64,000 nt of DNA from Trichopria drosophilae (taxonomy: Eukaryota; Arthropoda; Insecta; Hymenoptera; Diapriidae), in assembly GCA_030407085.1 (NCBI GenBank), contig CM059586.1, positions 13,968,001-14,032,000 of the forward strand, in the 5' to 3' direction. Under the pieces are notes generated by a model. It searched no databases. It was not told the DNA's origin and saw only the letters and a list, made by a program, of their open reading frames with translations. The first letter of the stretch is position 1; the number at the start of each line of letters is the position of its first letter. Positions 45,183 through 56,800 of this stretch are shown here, piece after piece. The position numbers and the translations under genes were made by a program.

Positions 45183-45312
45183 CACGGAGAGAAATAGATG
45201 TTACCGCATAACATACTGATGATACGGGATGAAATCTGATGGTTTTCAGTACCATCAATATGTTATCCAGTAAAATCAGTATGTTATCTGATACAATATT
45301 TTTCTCTCTGTG
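45183..45312. mobile_element. TA-flanked palindromic MITE, CACGGAGAGAAA ends (130 bp)
   Basis: The ends are CACGGAGAGAAATAG and ATTTTTCTCTCTGTG, each abutting TA. The interior repeats ATACTGATG, ACCATCAATATG and TCAGTATG in opposing directions, giving several short hairpins. End form matches the TA-flanked elements at 2829 and 60126. Confidence 0.75.
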
Positions 45313-45473
45313 TACCAAATAACCAAGAACTCACCGAAATGATGAATGATATTTGCCACGCAGGAAATTTCTTTTGAGTATAAAGGACAAATTATTTTGT
45401 TTCTATTTATACATGGAAAAAGATTGGGCTCTACCTAACCTTAGTTTTTGTTGTGACAAAACATTTTTATATG

Positions 45474-45724
45474 CAGTAGAGTCCCAGTATATTTGCCAGC
45501 TCGGGTCCTCGCCTTCCTCTCCCGTCTCCTTGTATTTGTCAAAAGAAGAGAGAGCCGCTTCTCCCACTCTCCTCAGTCTCGTTACGTTCGTGCCCTTCCT
45601 GAAGTCCCAGCGTGTAAGGTGGGGAAAAAAAGAAAACGGCGATAGACAAATATAACGAGACGGAACTGAAATAATATGTTGGGACGTAAATATAGTGAGA
45701 CGCAAATATACCGGGACTCTACTG
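45474..45724. mobile_element. CAGTAGAG MITE, copy 1 (251 bp)
   Basis: The ends are CAGTAGAGTCCCAGTATATT and the inverse AATATACCGGGACTCTACTG. The right end abuts TA; the left neighbour is TG, probably a changed TA. The interior is unusually GC-rich and includes CGCTTCTCCCACTCTC and AAGGTGGGGAAAA. The second copy at 57674-57936 matches along the whole length in the same orientation. TA insertion and a CAGT start suit a Tc1/mariner/pogo-type MITE. Overlapping frames of 100 and 122 codons arise only from the element's composition. Confidence 0.85.
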
Positions 45725-47415
45725 TAACTACGTTTGAACGTGAGTACAAACCTGGCTTGTATGCAGCCCAAACTCTTCTTTTCCGTTAAATACCATTTTT
45801 CATCTGTTTTTATCAGGTTGGCCCGAAGTAATTTTTAAGGATAAATACATCGTATGTTTAATAGCCTATATTCCTTCATAAAAATATTAATATCTTATCT
45901 TATGTCAACGTGCAGTACAGTAAAACGCGTAGAAAATTAAAAAAACATTTAGTCAAAAATGGTTTTTCTAAATTAATACAAAACGAGTAATGAGATCTGT
46001 ATGTGCTGTGTTTACAATGATTCTATTATTTTTCATCTGTTTTTATTAAATAGGTACGAAAACAATAAAATAAGAAATAAGAAATAACGAAAAAATATAA
46101 AATCATAAAATGGCTAGCCCCAAACAATCCAATGAGCGGCTGAGAATGATTGTTCGCATACCTTTTAATAAAATTGTTTATAACAAATGATAATAAACCA
46201 TTAAAGTTTATCAACAAAAAACTATTAAAATATATAATTTGGAGCTATGGGCTGTGCTATATGCATGGTCCTTAATGGGTTAAATTAGTTGATACTTTCT
46301 TATGCTTCAAAAACGAATCAGTCACGTTATATCCAGTAAATCTCCAGGGATAAGTTGGAGTCATTTATCGTGTTTATAGATGTTATTACTGCATTTTTTC
46401 CTTAAAGGTGGCAGAGTAGTTGACCTTGATATCTAATAATGATATATATTAATGTCTCGTTATTTAGCTGATTTTGTTTCTGCCTATACGACGGAAATTT
46501 ACATAATTCTGATAAGCAAAAAATGTACTACATCTATTATCGTAATAGAGTTGAATTATGCACTCAAATTCCCTTAAATTGCTAAAATGAAACAGTGTCA
46601 TTTTTAATATGTTATAGATTCTTTTTCTGGAATGTTTTGTACGATGGTGTGAGAAATCTCGGTTCTGATTTTTTATTTCTATAAGTAAGCGGCAAAAAAT
46701 ATGTTCAATTGAAAGCCGACTAATTTCTGAATTCTCTTGAATTTTTTTATCTATTCTGTCGTGTGTTTTATTCAGTCTATCTGTATATTAGGATCATTAA
46801 AAAAATTAAAATGTTTTAAGATATAGTGAGAATCGAAAGGAATAAAAAGAAAATTATTCTGAAATCGACACTGGTAGTTCGATGCAAATTCAATGAATAA
46901 GATATAATCAGTAAATAATATAAACCATTATGTAATGTTAATATTATGAAATGCAGAATTTTTGTTTAATCTATAATTTCAATAAAATGCTAAATTTCCA
47001 TTGCCTCGATCATGCTGGAGGAATACTGGTTATTCCACCAACCAGTCTTTCCATTGCTTCAATTAACAAATAAGAGAAAAAAAAATTTTTTTCTTAATTT
47101 TGTACCTTCTCCATATATCCAATTGATCCCCAAACTTATTTGAGACTTACATTCTTTCCACTCTAGCATTGATAAATTTGACCTAGAACTAAAAAAATAA
47201 AATTCTTTCTTGAAGTACACATTCATAGTTCCCTCAGCGCCGCGATTTGTTTTGGTAAAACATTGAAATTATAACCATTACTTCCCTTTTTGGACAAATT
47301 TGAATATATCACTTACAAAATCGTCATTTTTAAGACACAAACAAGACTTTCTAGGCCCTTTTTGCGAAATCGGGTATCGCGCCGCGGTCAACGTTGACGA
47401 AATAAATTATTTACC
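45725..47415. other. AT-rich sequence with a small direct repeat
   Basis: TTTTTCATCTGTTTTTAT occurs at about 45797 and 46030. A TTAATGGGTTAAAT near 46272 resembles an element end. No gene is recognised; the 63-codon minus frame at 46026-46217 is unremarkable. Confidence 0.4.
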
Positions 47416-47440
47416 TTTAATCCATTAACGCCCAAAGGAC
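47416..47440. repeat. Terminal motif TTAATCCATTAACGCCC, second copy
   Basis: TTAATCCATTAACGCCCAAA followed by GGACAC is nearly the same as the motif at 16196. The sequences after the first 25 bases differ. It looks like the end of a TTAA-type element; the other end was not found. Confidence 0.45.
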
Positions 47441-47982
47441 ACTTTTTCTTGCTTCTATTTCAATCGAGTATTTTGTTTCAAAATCGAAGTTAAAAAAATG
47501 GAGACGAACATATCCAACTGTTTTCTAGGTCGCTCTTTTGTATTATTACCGTACATTTGTATTATTATCAAATACGTCGTAGCATTTGTTTAAAATATTT
47601 ATACAATTGTGCCATTTCTTGAATGTGAAGGAATATAAAGTTTCAGTATATTTTGGTAAAATATTAGTTGAATTAATGTAATGTGAAATGCAGGAAGAAA
47701 ATATTCAAAGTATCAATTCTAAAATTACAATGTCCTCTTTTCCATGTTCAATAATCATCACCTTTTCAGTTAAATCATTTTTTTATAGAAGGAGCAAAAT
47801 GTGGAAGTAAACCATTCAGTTAAAAATGCCCAAAAATTAAGCTCTTTTACTTTAAAGATTTTTGGAATTCAATGTTTGTCCTTCTTTATGTCGTTGTTCG
47901 TCTAGACATTTACAATTAGCTTGCAGTCATTTTTTATTTTATATAAATGTCACTATAAACATATAAAAGCAATCTTACTTAA

Positions 47983-48712
47983 CCGGTTAAGTGGTAGAGC
48001 CTTTTCCAATTACCGTTCCACAAGTGGTAGACTCCAGTTGTTATCTAAAATACACCAAAATTTGTTCCCGGGGATTTTCGCGGGCACTGAATTCATTCCC
48101 AAACTCAGTTTTTAATTTTAAACCCCCTAAAGGGATGAAAAATAAGAGTTGAGGATGAACATTTCATTTAGTTTATAACCCTTTGTAGCACACATTTTTC
48201 TTTACATAAAACATTTGAAATTTACTACGGGGTCACTGATTACGAATCTGGTCTCAGAATTTGATAATTCAAAATTGGTTAGCTATTTTGGACCCGCTAT
48301 TTTGAATTTTTAAAATCTGTGGTCATATTCGTAATCAGCGATCCCGAAATCCCCTGTATACCCAGTTTTACATGAATCAAATAGCTTTTTACATTTGAAT
48401 CCGCCATCTTGGATCCGCCATTTTGAATTTTGACGTTTTCATTTCAGATTCGAATTCAGGGACTAAAGAAACAATCTCATAATAAGTTTCGTGAAAATTC
48501 ATTAAGAAATATGGAAGATATAAACGGATATACATTTTGAGTCGCCTTATTAGGAACCATTTTATGTTTGCCATTTTGAATTTTGCAATTTTGACATTTG
48601 ATTCGGGTTCAGCCACCTAAAAACCAACAGGATACCAAGTTTCAGACAAATACATCGTGAAATATAGAAGTTATTCAGGAAGTGCATATATGCTACAATA
48701 CCACTTAACCGG
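47983..48712. mobile_element. TTAA-flanked element with CCGGTTAAGTGGTA ends (730 bp)
   Basis: The ends CCGGTTAAGTGGTA and the exact inverse abut TTAA on both sides, so each boundary reads TTAACCGGTTAA, itself a palindrome. Inside, GGGGTCACTGATTACGAATC and an inverse (TATTCGTAATCAGCGATCCC) form a second hairpin. GCCATCTTGGATCCGCCATT represents the AAAATGGCGGATCC module. TTAA target sites suggest the piggyBac superfamily. No transposase is encoded. Confidence 0.75.
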
Positions 48713-48897
48713 TTAAAATAATGATTTTAGGAACTGACGAACATTTTGATTAGAACATTGATTATAAAATATAACATCATTTATTTAAAATTTCTTAATT
48801 ATCATGTTTTCTCTGGAATTATCTCATGTTTTAATTAGTCGTAAAAATCTGATACAACAAAATTTGTGGAGTATGAAATCTATATGAATGATTTAAA

Positions 48898-49533
48898 CCC
48901 TTTAACGCCCAAATGTACAAAGTTTCTTCATGAAGTATTTGACACCAGCTTTTAGCATTGAAACTCCACGACAATAATTTATTAGTAGTAATTTCTTATT
49001 GACCAAGGTTTGCTCTTTTTAATGGCATGTCAAAATTTGTCATATGTTGAAATACAAAAGTTATATACTTTTTTTTAATTACAGCAGGACATTTTCTGAT
49101 TCTATTATTAATTTATCGAATTTTATTATGGGTAGTGACATTCGCATACCTCTAAAAGTCACAAATATCCTGTCAAAAATTAATTTACTATCAGATAGAA
49201 ATATTTCAGAAAGTAAAAATTCAAAATGACGGTCACCACATAAGGATAAAAGTATATTTTCATTCGTAATATCTTAACCATATGTTCAACATTTGTTGTT
49301 TGTTTGACTTTTAGAGATATAGTATGCTAATGCCATTTTTACCGATGATTAAATTCAAATAAAAGTAAAATAATAAAATTTCATGTCATTTTTTAAAGAA
49401 ACGTATCTAACTTTTTTGTTTCAGAATGTAAAGATTTTTTACATACAGTATTGCAAAGAGTAGTCGTAGGCCTATAAGAAAATACTAGTGTGAAACTTCA
49501 TGATGAAACTTTGTACATTTGTTCATTAAAAGG
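48898..49533. mobile_element. TTAA-flanked element, decayed (636 bp)
   Basis: CCCTTTAACGCCCAAATGTA continuing to CAAAGTTTCTTCATGAAG on the left is answered by CTTCATGATGAAACTTTG, TACATTTGTT and TTAAAAGG on the right. TTAA lies at 48893-48896 (one base from the end) and 49534-49537. The end is related to the TTAACGCCC motif. Inner arms have largely lost their pairing. A 61-codon plus frame inside is incidental. Confidence 0.65.
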
Positions 49534-49729
49534 TTAAGTTAATTATAAGTATAAAATAATGTAATAATACAATATATACGTATAATACAATAGAGTACGT
49601 AACACTAAATACGATTTATAAATAAGAGTTTTTTATTGATTGTATTATCTACAGTGATGCAAAATTTTATTCAATATCGGGAAAACTCGTGAAATATATA
49701 TTTCTTACTGTTATGTTCTTCCAAACAAC

Positions 49730-49920
49730 ATTCAACACCAGAAAAAAATCAGTAACATTCACTAAATATGTTGCGTATTAGTCAAATATTCAGTAATATC
49801 AACTATATTTTAGTTCAATTGACTAAACTTTAGACCTAATATGTACTTGAACAGACTAAACTAACCGGCATCGACATATATAGTCATTATTACTAAATTT
49901 TATTTTCAGGGTACGCTTCA
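49730..49920. repeat. Possible small element with ACTAAATTT ends
   Basis: CCAGAAAAAAATCAGTAAC on the left and TTACTAAATTTTATTTTCAG on the right pair weakly. Words ACTAAA and TTTAGT recur between them. It may be related to the TA-flanked elements with AGAAAA ends, but the evidence is thin. Confidence 0.3.
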
Positions 49921-49968
49921 TATAATAATAGTTATAACTAATAACAATAATAATAATAGCATGAAATG

Positions 49969-50012
49969 TGGCGCCCAACGTGGGGCACGCGGACGACCCT
50001 AAGATTTTAATT
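49969..50012 (-). pseudogene. tRNA-Lys 3' half, left arm
   Basis: On the minus strand this runs from just after the anticodon loop (CTTAGGGTCG) to GGGCGCCA. The T-loop region is two bases shorter than in tRNA-Lys and altered. Its first 18 plus-strand bases equal a typical tRNA-Lys primer-binding-site sequence of LTR retroelements. It cannot fold into a tRNA by itself. Confidence 0.6.
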
Positions 50013-50020
50013 GTTTAATT

Positions 50021-50066
50021 ACTTTTAATCTTAGGGTCGTGTGTTCGTGTCCCACGTTGGGCGCCA
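50021..50066 (+). pseudogene. tRNA-Lys 3' half, right arm
   Basis: The arm runs from the anticodon loop (CTTTTAATC) to GGGCGCCA. Compared with tRNA-Lys(CUU) as I know it, there are a few substitutions: one in the anticodon loop (first T of TTTTAA for C), one in the variable region side, and several in the T stem and loop (GTGTG-TTCGTGT-CCCAC). The 5' half is absent. It keeps a nearly intact B-box word (GTGTTCGTGTCC) but no A box. Confidence 0.65.
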
Positions 50067-50099
50067 AATAACGATCGTCTTTATTAGCATGAAAAAAAT

Positions 50100-50780
50100 A
50101 CAAAATACTCTTTTTCAAACTGACCCGTAAATAATGCAATAATTAATAAAAAAAACAATCAATATCTTTAAAGAAGACATACGTGAACATACAATGTAAT
50201 AATCGAGCCAAACAAGCATGGATAAGAAAGTAACTAGAAAAGATCCCGAAAATTGATAATAGGAATTAACAATCGCAATAAAAATTACAAATATATAAGT
50301 TGTAAGCAAGGTAGATTTTGAACTAATACATAATACCTAATCTAGTATAAAATGTGTATACTATAAAATGTGTACCGTCTAAATTAAATATTATAGGTTA
50401 ACAACTGAATTTACATTTAGAATCAATTCTTATGGGGTTTTACATTCATATTATTCATAAACTTTAGTAATATAACAAAAGTACCGGTTCATTTTCAAAT
50501 CAGTACAACTGTTAATTTGGTTTAATAAACTCGCCATGCGTTAATAATAATTAACTAAATTGTTTTAGTATTTTAAATTAATTATTATGAATACCATTTA
50601 ACAAAACACTCGAAACAAAATATATTTACTTAAAAATTTAAATTACTTTCTTTTTTATAAAAATATAAATATGATTTAGCAGTTATCAAATAAAACTTAA
50701 TCTTATAAAGTAAATATTTTTATATCACATCTCAATTATTGTAGTTTATACAAAGATGTAGAAACGAAGATTACATAAGA
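50100..50780. other. Very AT-rich sequence, nothing recognised
   Basis: The 64-codon minus frame at 50115-50309 is unremarkable. No repeat was identified. Confidence 0.5.
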
Positions 50781-51310
50781 TTCCTTTGGATATTCATCGT
50801 CCTTTCTCCTCGACCGATAATGCAGACTAGTCTTTACTTAGTACTAAACTTCATTTTACCTATCATTTTTTATTCATTAATAATGTTATATTACCATACG
50901 AAACATGTTGACTTCTTATGTCTTCATAACATATTTGATACATGTAATATTTTAACTTTTTAATTAAATATTCTCACGATTAGTGTATTTTCGTGAATTA
51001 TTTTACAAAAGAGAATATCTATTTCGAGGTACATGAAGTATTGATCGCGTCCTTTTCAACGGCCATCCACGTTGTGTTTACAAGTCAGCCTCTCTCATTT
51101 GATAAATCCTGCATTCTTTTTTGCATCAACATCCCAATGTAGGAAGCACAAGGAGAAAGGAAAATATCGACGGTGAAGAGTGCAGTTTTCTACGTTGCGA
51201 TCTCGCCAGGTGATACGACAGGACACCGCTAGATGGCAAAGAGGACATCTTCCTCGTCCTGGCTTTCAGGACTGAAGTCCGTATCGTTCATTTTTTACTG
51301 CATTGGAATC
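50781..51310. other. GC-richer patch with CTCF-like motif
   Basis: From about 51040 the composition is mixed. CACCGCTAGATGGCAAA at 51224-51240 resembles the CTCF core. No open frame is recognised. It may be a regulatory element. Confidence 0.3.
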
Positions 51311-51468
51311 AATGCGAGATCAGTAAAGTTAAACATATATTATTTCCGAATACATTAATATACATTAAAATTGTTTGAAATAAATAATAAATTTTGCCTA
51401 ACTTTAAGTACCATGACGTTAGCATTGAAATAATGACTAATAACTACACAACGATTTGTTACATTAAG

Positions 51469-51580
51469 AGAAAAAAGTAAATTTAACTAAATGGCGAGTT
51501 ACCTAGTGGAAACTAAATCTTTATTTTTTAATCTGTTATCTTCAATTGGTTAAATTTATTAAATATTTTTGTCAGTACAA
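51469..51580. repeat. Partial copy of the AGTTACCYAGTGG repeat
   Basis: AAATTTAACTAAATGGCGAG and TTACCTAGTGGAAACTAAATC match the left part of the element at 34870-35083. A weaker TTAAATTTATTAAATATT follows about 50 bases later. The right arm is missing or highly diverged. Confidence 0.55.
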
Positions 51581-53130
51581 ATTTTAGAAAAGAATTTTGA
51601 AGAAAGTCCTTCTTCTCTTATTTTTTATTACTATTTCACTCAAATTTGTCTCCTTTTTGTAGAGAATTGGGTTCATAGATTAGAAAAATCTCAAACATAA
51701 AACCTTGTCACAAATTTGTCAATTTTTTATTACACCACTAAAGCTATCGATTTCATCAATCAATGATAATAGTCGGTCAAATAACGTTTATTTTTCGAGA
51801 TATTCACGTTTTGAAAAGGTTAAGTCGATTCGACGTAAAACAAAAAAAGTCTATTTAAAGTTTATAGATGTGTCCTTTTTGCGGTTTGGCATCGATCCTG
51901 CCACTTTATTAATGCGACAGAAATAATGAAATACTCGAATTACTTGAATTAATGTTGAATACTGTTTTTAGCGTAACATACTTATTAGTAAATAAATCAC
52001 TAACCATACATTTTCTAGTATAGAATATATCCAACACCTTTTGCGTAACCATTAGAAAGATACAAAAATATTTGCTTTCTTAACCAAACTTAGTAGTTAA
52101 TATATTTATTAATATGAAATGATTTATTGTTTATAGAACAAATTATTTCAAACAATTTCAAAGGTGGACAATGTCAGAACAAGTTCAATGATTTATATTA
52201 ACAGAATTAGTTGGATGACACCTACTTTAATTTCACTAGTGGAAAAACAAATTTAAGTATAATATATTATGAAATTACTGAAAACTGTCGCATTTCATTT
52301 CGTGAGTGGGACTCCTTAATTCGATCAATAATTCTTTTTAAAATGTTATCCAAATATAAAAGCAATTTCGGTATAATACGTTTAAAAGGTTTTAATGATC
52401 TTCAAATTTTCGAAAATGAATTTGAATGGTTTTTATTATTAACTATTTTATCGATTTATTGTAACTAAATTTAAAAAATGATGAAGTGTCACTAATAAGT
52501 ACACTGTTAAACATTTCTGTAGCAATTTCCTGAAAGAGCAACCGAAGTTTTTTTTATCGTTACGGTTTCAGAATTTTACGAAACAGAGTTTAGTTATTTT
52601 CTTAAATAATTTGGTAATTTTCTGAAATTTTTTCGTAATTTATTGAAAATGTTTCTTAATTTTGTTTTGTAAAATTCTGAAAAGGGTACAGTAAAAACTT
52701 TACTTACTATATCAGAAATTTCCTAGAGAAATTTTGAACAGGGTAATATTAGTATAAAATAGAAATAAAAAAATAAACAGCCATAATACTGTACTTGTAC
52801 AGCAAGATACATTTTACTGAAATTTTAGTAATCTGAACCAGAATTTCGAGGATGCATTTCTTGTAACTTTTACTAAATTTTTAGTACAATTTCTTATTTT
52901 TTGTAAAGACGTTGCTACCTAAAATAAAAGTATATATTGACATAAATGCGGATCTGTTCTTAATGAAAAAATAGTAAAAATTTCTACACAATCTCAAAAA
53001 CGACAAATATTATAATACCTCTGAGTTGGTATTACTAAAAGTTATAGGTTGGATATAATTTCTACTGGAAAAACTCACATAGGAGAGCTTAACACTGTTA
53101 AAAAATTATGTTCAAAAACACTTGACGATT
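51581..53130. other. AT-rich sequence, nothing certain
   Basis: Frames of 73 and 85 codons (51705-51926 and 52211-52468) have no recognised domain. From 52510 to 52740, TTTCAGAATTTTACG and GTAAAATTCTGAAAAG are inverted, with TTTCTGAAATTTTTT and TTTATTGAAAATGTTTC between them. This hints at another decayed palindrome. Confidence 0.4.
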
Positions 53131-53132
53131 AA

Positions 53133-53321
53133 CGTTTTGTCGGTCATTTATTTCAGAAGGATGTTAAAATAAAACACCGATTTTTATTAAAATATCGTCT
53201 ATGTGCCTACAATTCGCCCTCTTGTCGTTCTTCAGGACTAATATAATGTTAGTAGAAAAATAGACGATATTTAAAATCGGATTTTTATGTTACCATTCCA
53301 AAATAAATAAGCGACAAAACG
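53133..53321. repeat. Palindromic element with CGTTTTGTCG ends (189 bp)
   Basis: CGTTTTGTCGGTCATTTATT and the inverse AATAAATAAGCGACAAAACG mark the ends. AATATCGTCTAT and ATAGACGATATTT pair further in. Arms are about 65-70 bases with several mismatches around a 50-base centre. It is probably a small MITE; no clear target duplication was seen. Confidence 0.65.
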
Positions 53322-53765
53322 AAGAAAGTGCAATCGAAGAAACTACAGTCGCAGAAACATTAACATTACTATTAAAATAAAAAATTAATACTACTAAAAG
53401 TATCATTCATTACTCTGCGTGGTTTAGTCACAACCTAACATCAGTTTTCACAGTATAATACTGTTCCACAGAACAGCTGTTAATTCTTTGGTAAATTTAT
53501 TTCAATAAATTGTCTGTAATAAATGTGTACAATTATCTTTCATCTACTTGAAAAGTGGATTGCTTGTACGAAGAGGGGTGATTCTGTTCTCTATGAAATA
53601 TTTTTGTATTTTAAGGTACAAATTTGGAAATACGTTACGTATTTACTTAATAAGTCTATAATTTATATAAAAACGCCTATATAAAACGATTATTCACAAC
53701 CATTTTAAATATTTTGTAAACGAATTTCCCCTTCCAGCGATGTTTATCTGTATTTATAAACGTTT

Positions 53766-53769
<4 letters not shown>

Positions 53770-53825
<56 letters not shown>
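53770..53825. repeat. (TA)n microsatellite, about 28 units
   Basis: An uninterrupted TA dinucleotide run. Such runs vary in length between individuals and can be misassembled. Confidence 0.95.
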
Positions 53826-53828
<3 letters not shown>

Positions 53829-56800
53829 ATTAAAGGATTAATTAGTAGATTATGCCCTGAAATTGAATGAAATTTACTGAAAATGTTGAGTAACCATTGT
53901 TAATAAGACTAAATAAAAGAACAACCATCAGTGTTTGCAGTTTGCGTTAAATATATCTTTTAAATGCTTGATTAACACCATAGACGTATTAAAAGCTTGC
54001 ATTTAAGCGTATTCAGATAATTTTTATTTTTAATATAACTGCGGTTAATTTTCTTGCTAGTGTTGTTATGTATCTCTTGCCTAGTTTTTCCATAATCTTT
54101 GGTTAAATTTTATTTCTAAACTTATTACTTAAAGGCTATTTAGTTAGGTTCGTCAATCAATTTTGTTTTTAAATGAGTTTCGGTAAACTTTACATGAATA
54201 ATTTTTGCAAATTTTACTAATGCCTTTTTTGGGCCAAAAAATAAACTAAAATATAATAATTTAAAATACAATAATAAAAAAATATGGGTATCTGAACAAA
54301 GTTTCCGAAATCAAAACATATTCATTGAAAAACTCGATATAATACCCAAGACCTAACAAAATAAGTAGAAATTACATTGTATTAGACTTGACTCAAATTA
54401 AATACACAATTTTCCTATCAAAAATCAATCCTTTTTTATTATGAAACAAGGCTTTCAAAACGCAAATGTTCATGTTGGTGTTTAAACATCAATACCAGAA
54501 ACTATTACAAGTTCTCCTGAATATATTTCGAGATGTTTTAGAATTACGTTTTTTACGAACGAATAAATGGGGAAAAAAGAATCGATGCTTCAAAGTGAAA
54601 AGTAAATGTGCCACCTGGTATACGTTGTAAATATAGAGCTGAGCAGCTTTCACATTTATCTTTACTACTTTTCCTTTCCTAGAATAACTACTTTTGTACT
54701 TAGAACCTTAATTTCTTCGGTCGCGCATGCTTTCTTCAAAACATTGAGTTTTCTTTTTAGCTGAAAAATGTCTTTAAATGATTTCGATAATGCTTGTAAC
54801 CTGCTCAATAATCATCACAGATACATAATTTTGTAATACACAAACAACATTATAAAAAAACATTGCGTTACCTACTTTTGTTTTGTTATTATTCCATATT
54901 CCATGCCATATAACACTAATTGATGCAATTGCGAATTAATATCATGCAATTGTACCTAAAATGGTTTTTATCAAAACTTATTCTAAATATGTCATTAATA
55001 AACTATTGAAATAAAGTAATACGAAAAAGGAAGATATTTAAACATCAACTTTTGTTTTAAAACAATAAACGGATCCGAATTCTCTCCTTATTTACGCAAG
55101 ATATTGCACATTTAAACGTTGTGCATTCAATATATAATAAAGGCTGCGATAGTGTATAAGGGGAATTATTTATTTATATTATAAAGAATTATTTTGTGTA
55201 GATGTTAAAAAAATAAAATATCGTTCTTTGTTGGTTCGAATGATACAAGCTGCACAAACCGACTTTCAAATTTGTTACTGTTTTCGTACCAAAGAAAATT
55301 GTTAGCAAAATCTATAGATTTTATAGTTTTATACTTTAATTACGGTATACCGAAATTAAATCAATTTTGTGGTAGCGTCTATTTTTTTAGCGAAATATAT
55401 TAAAATATAATTAAACCAACTCTTGAAGCAATAACGAATTTCAGTGAAAATCGATAAAACTTGTGCAAAAATCGATAAAACTTGTGCAAAAATCGATAAA
55501 TGACTTGTCTTTATTCATTAAAAAAAATCATCTAGTTTTCTGACATTAATAAAAAGTAAGTTTTAATGCATGATTTGTGGTCATCGAGCATTCTCTTTAA
55601 ATTTGAATCGGTTGGCAAGTACTATTATAAAATTACATCCGGGTAATTATTTAAATTTTAATAATAACAATAAACTTGTGCTACCAAATATTGTTCATAA
55701 AGAACACAAAGTGTATTATTAATAGTCATTCCTTACTAGAAAATTAGTACATTTTTTTGCTATTTCTGCACAGTTTTGTTATTACGCAAATTAAAAGTTT
55801 GGAAAAAGTGGCAGTGAAACCAAAAACTGGACAGATTTTGACCAGGGTTGACTTTGTATCTTTATGATAGTTTCTTCTAATACGTTCAATATTGGTTCTG
55901 CAATATGTAAGTTTTCGTAATTTTGTCAACGTTGTATTTTAGATAATAAACTAAAGCAGGTACACATTTAGTTCCGAAACCTAATTACAGAAAAATTGAA
56001 TTATTTAATATAAATTTAACAGATTTTTTCGATTGGCACAAGTAGTCTAGGGGACACCACTGTTGGCCATGTTTATTATACATATTTTAACCTTCTTAAT
56101 CCGAATTTCTAGATTAGAAATTCATAAAGTGTTGGGAATGTTTAAATTAACAGTTTAATGAGAAAAACACATTAAAAAAAAAAATCGTTCTCAAGGTCAA
56201 CTTATAATATGTCCACAGTTTTAGCAACGCTTAAATCCTTAAAGGATGGTATGTGCTTCAAGTTTGTGGCTTTCTAAAAATATTTCAAACACCTCACGTC
56301 GAAAACTCAGATTCCCGATTTGTGAAATTTTCGTAAATTACATTATAAAATCTCCATTTGTATCTAGAAAAAGAAAAACGTAAATATGAAAATGTAAGAA
56401 TACCTTCTCCATCAACCCTAAATTATATGACTAAAAAATTCTTTCGTTAAGGGGTCGAACATTCCCTTTTGTCACCCCTTTAAAATCAAATTTGACTTCA
56501 TGTTAATGTGAAATTCCACTTTAATGAAAATTTAAGCTCCATTGGTTAGATATTCAACATTTATAGCTGCCTGATGATATTTCAAATCTTTACTTATTTA
56601 GTAGGTATTAGATACTTCTACAGATGATACATAATCCATATAAAACAGCAGTACATTTAAAAATATGTAATGGATAGATATGCAAGAATATAAATTCACA
56701 TGCCAAATACTGCCATTCTTGCAAAACTTTATCTACGAACTTCAACACTGCAATGTCAATATTTTAAAACATTTTTTCAAGACGATAAAAAATTATTTCG

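Larger units (their letters stand above)
49969..50066. repeat. Palindrome of two tRNA-Lys 3' halves, CCA included
   Basis: The left arm starts TGGCGCCCAACGTGGGGC and the right arm ends CCCACGTTGGGCGCCA, with arms of about 45 bases around an 8-base AT centre. The right arm follows the 3' half of eukaryotic tRNA-Lys(CUU) from the anticodon loop (TTTTAATC) through the T arm (TTCGTGTCCCAC) to the acceptor strand. Both arms end in CCA, which is added after transcription and not encoded in eukaryotic tRNA genes. TAGCATGAAA occurs at 49957-49966 and 50085-50094 and may be a target duplication. A reverse-transcribed tRNA fragment copied as a palindrome, or a remnant retroelement primer site, could explain it. 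Confidence 0.75.

Noticed and set aside
45403..45771. 122-codon minus and 100-codon plus frames
   Set aside because: Both lie largely inside the CAGTAGAG element, whose second copy does not keep these frames open.
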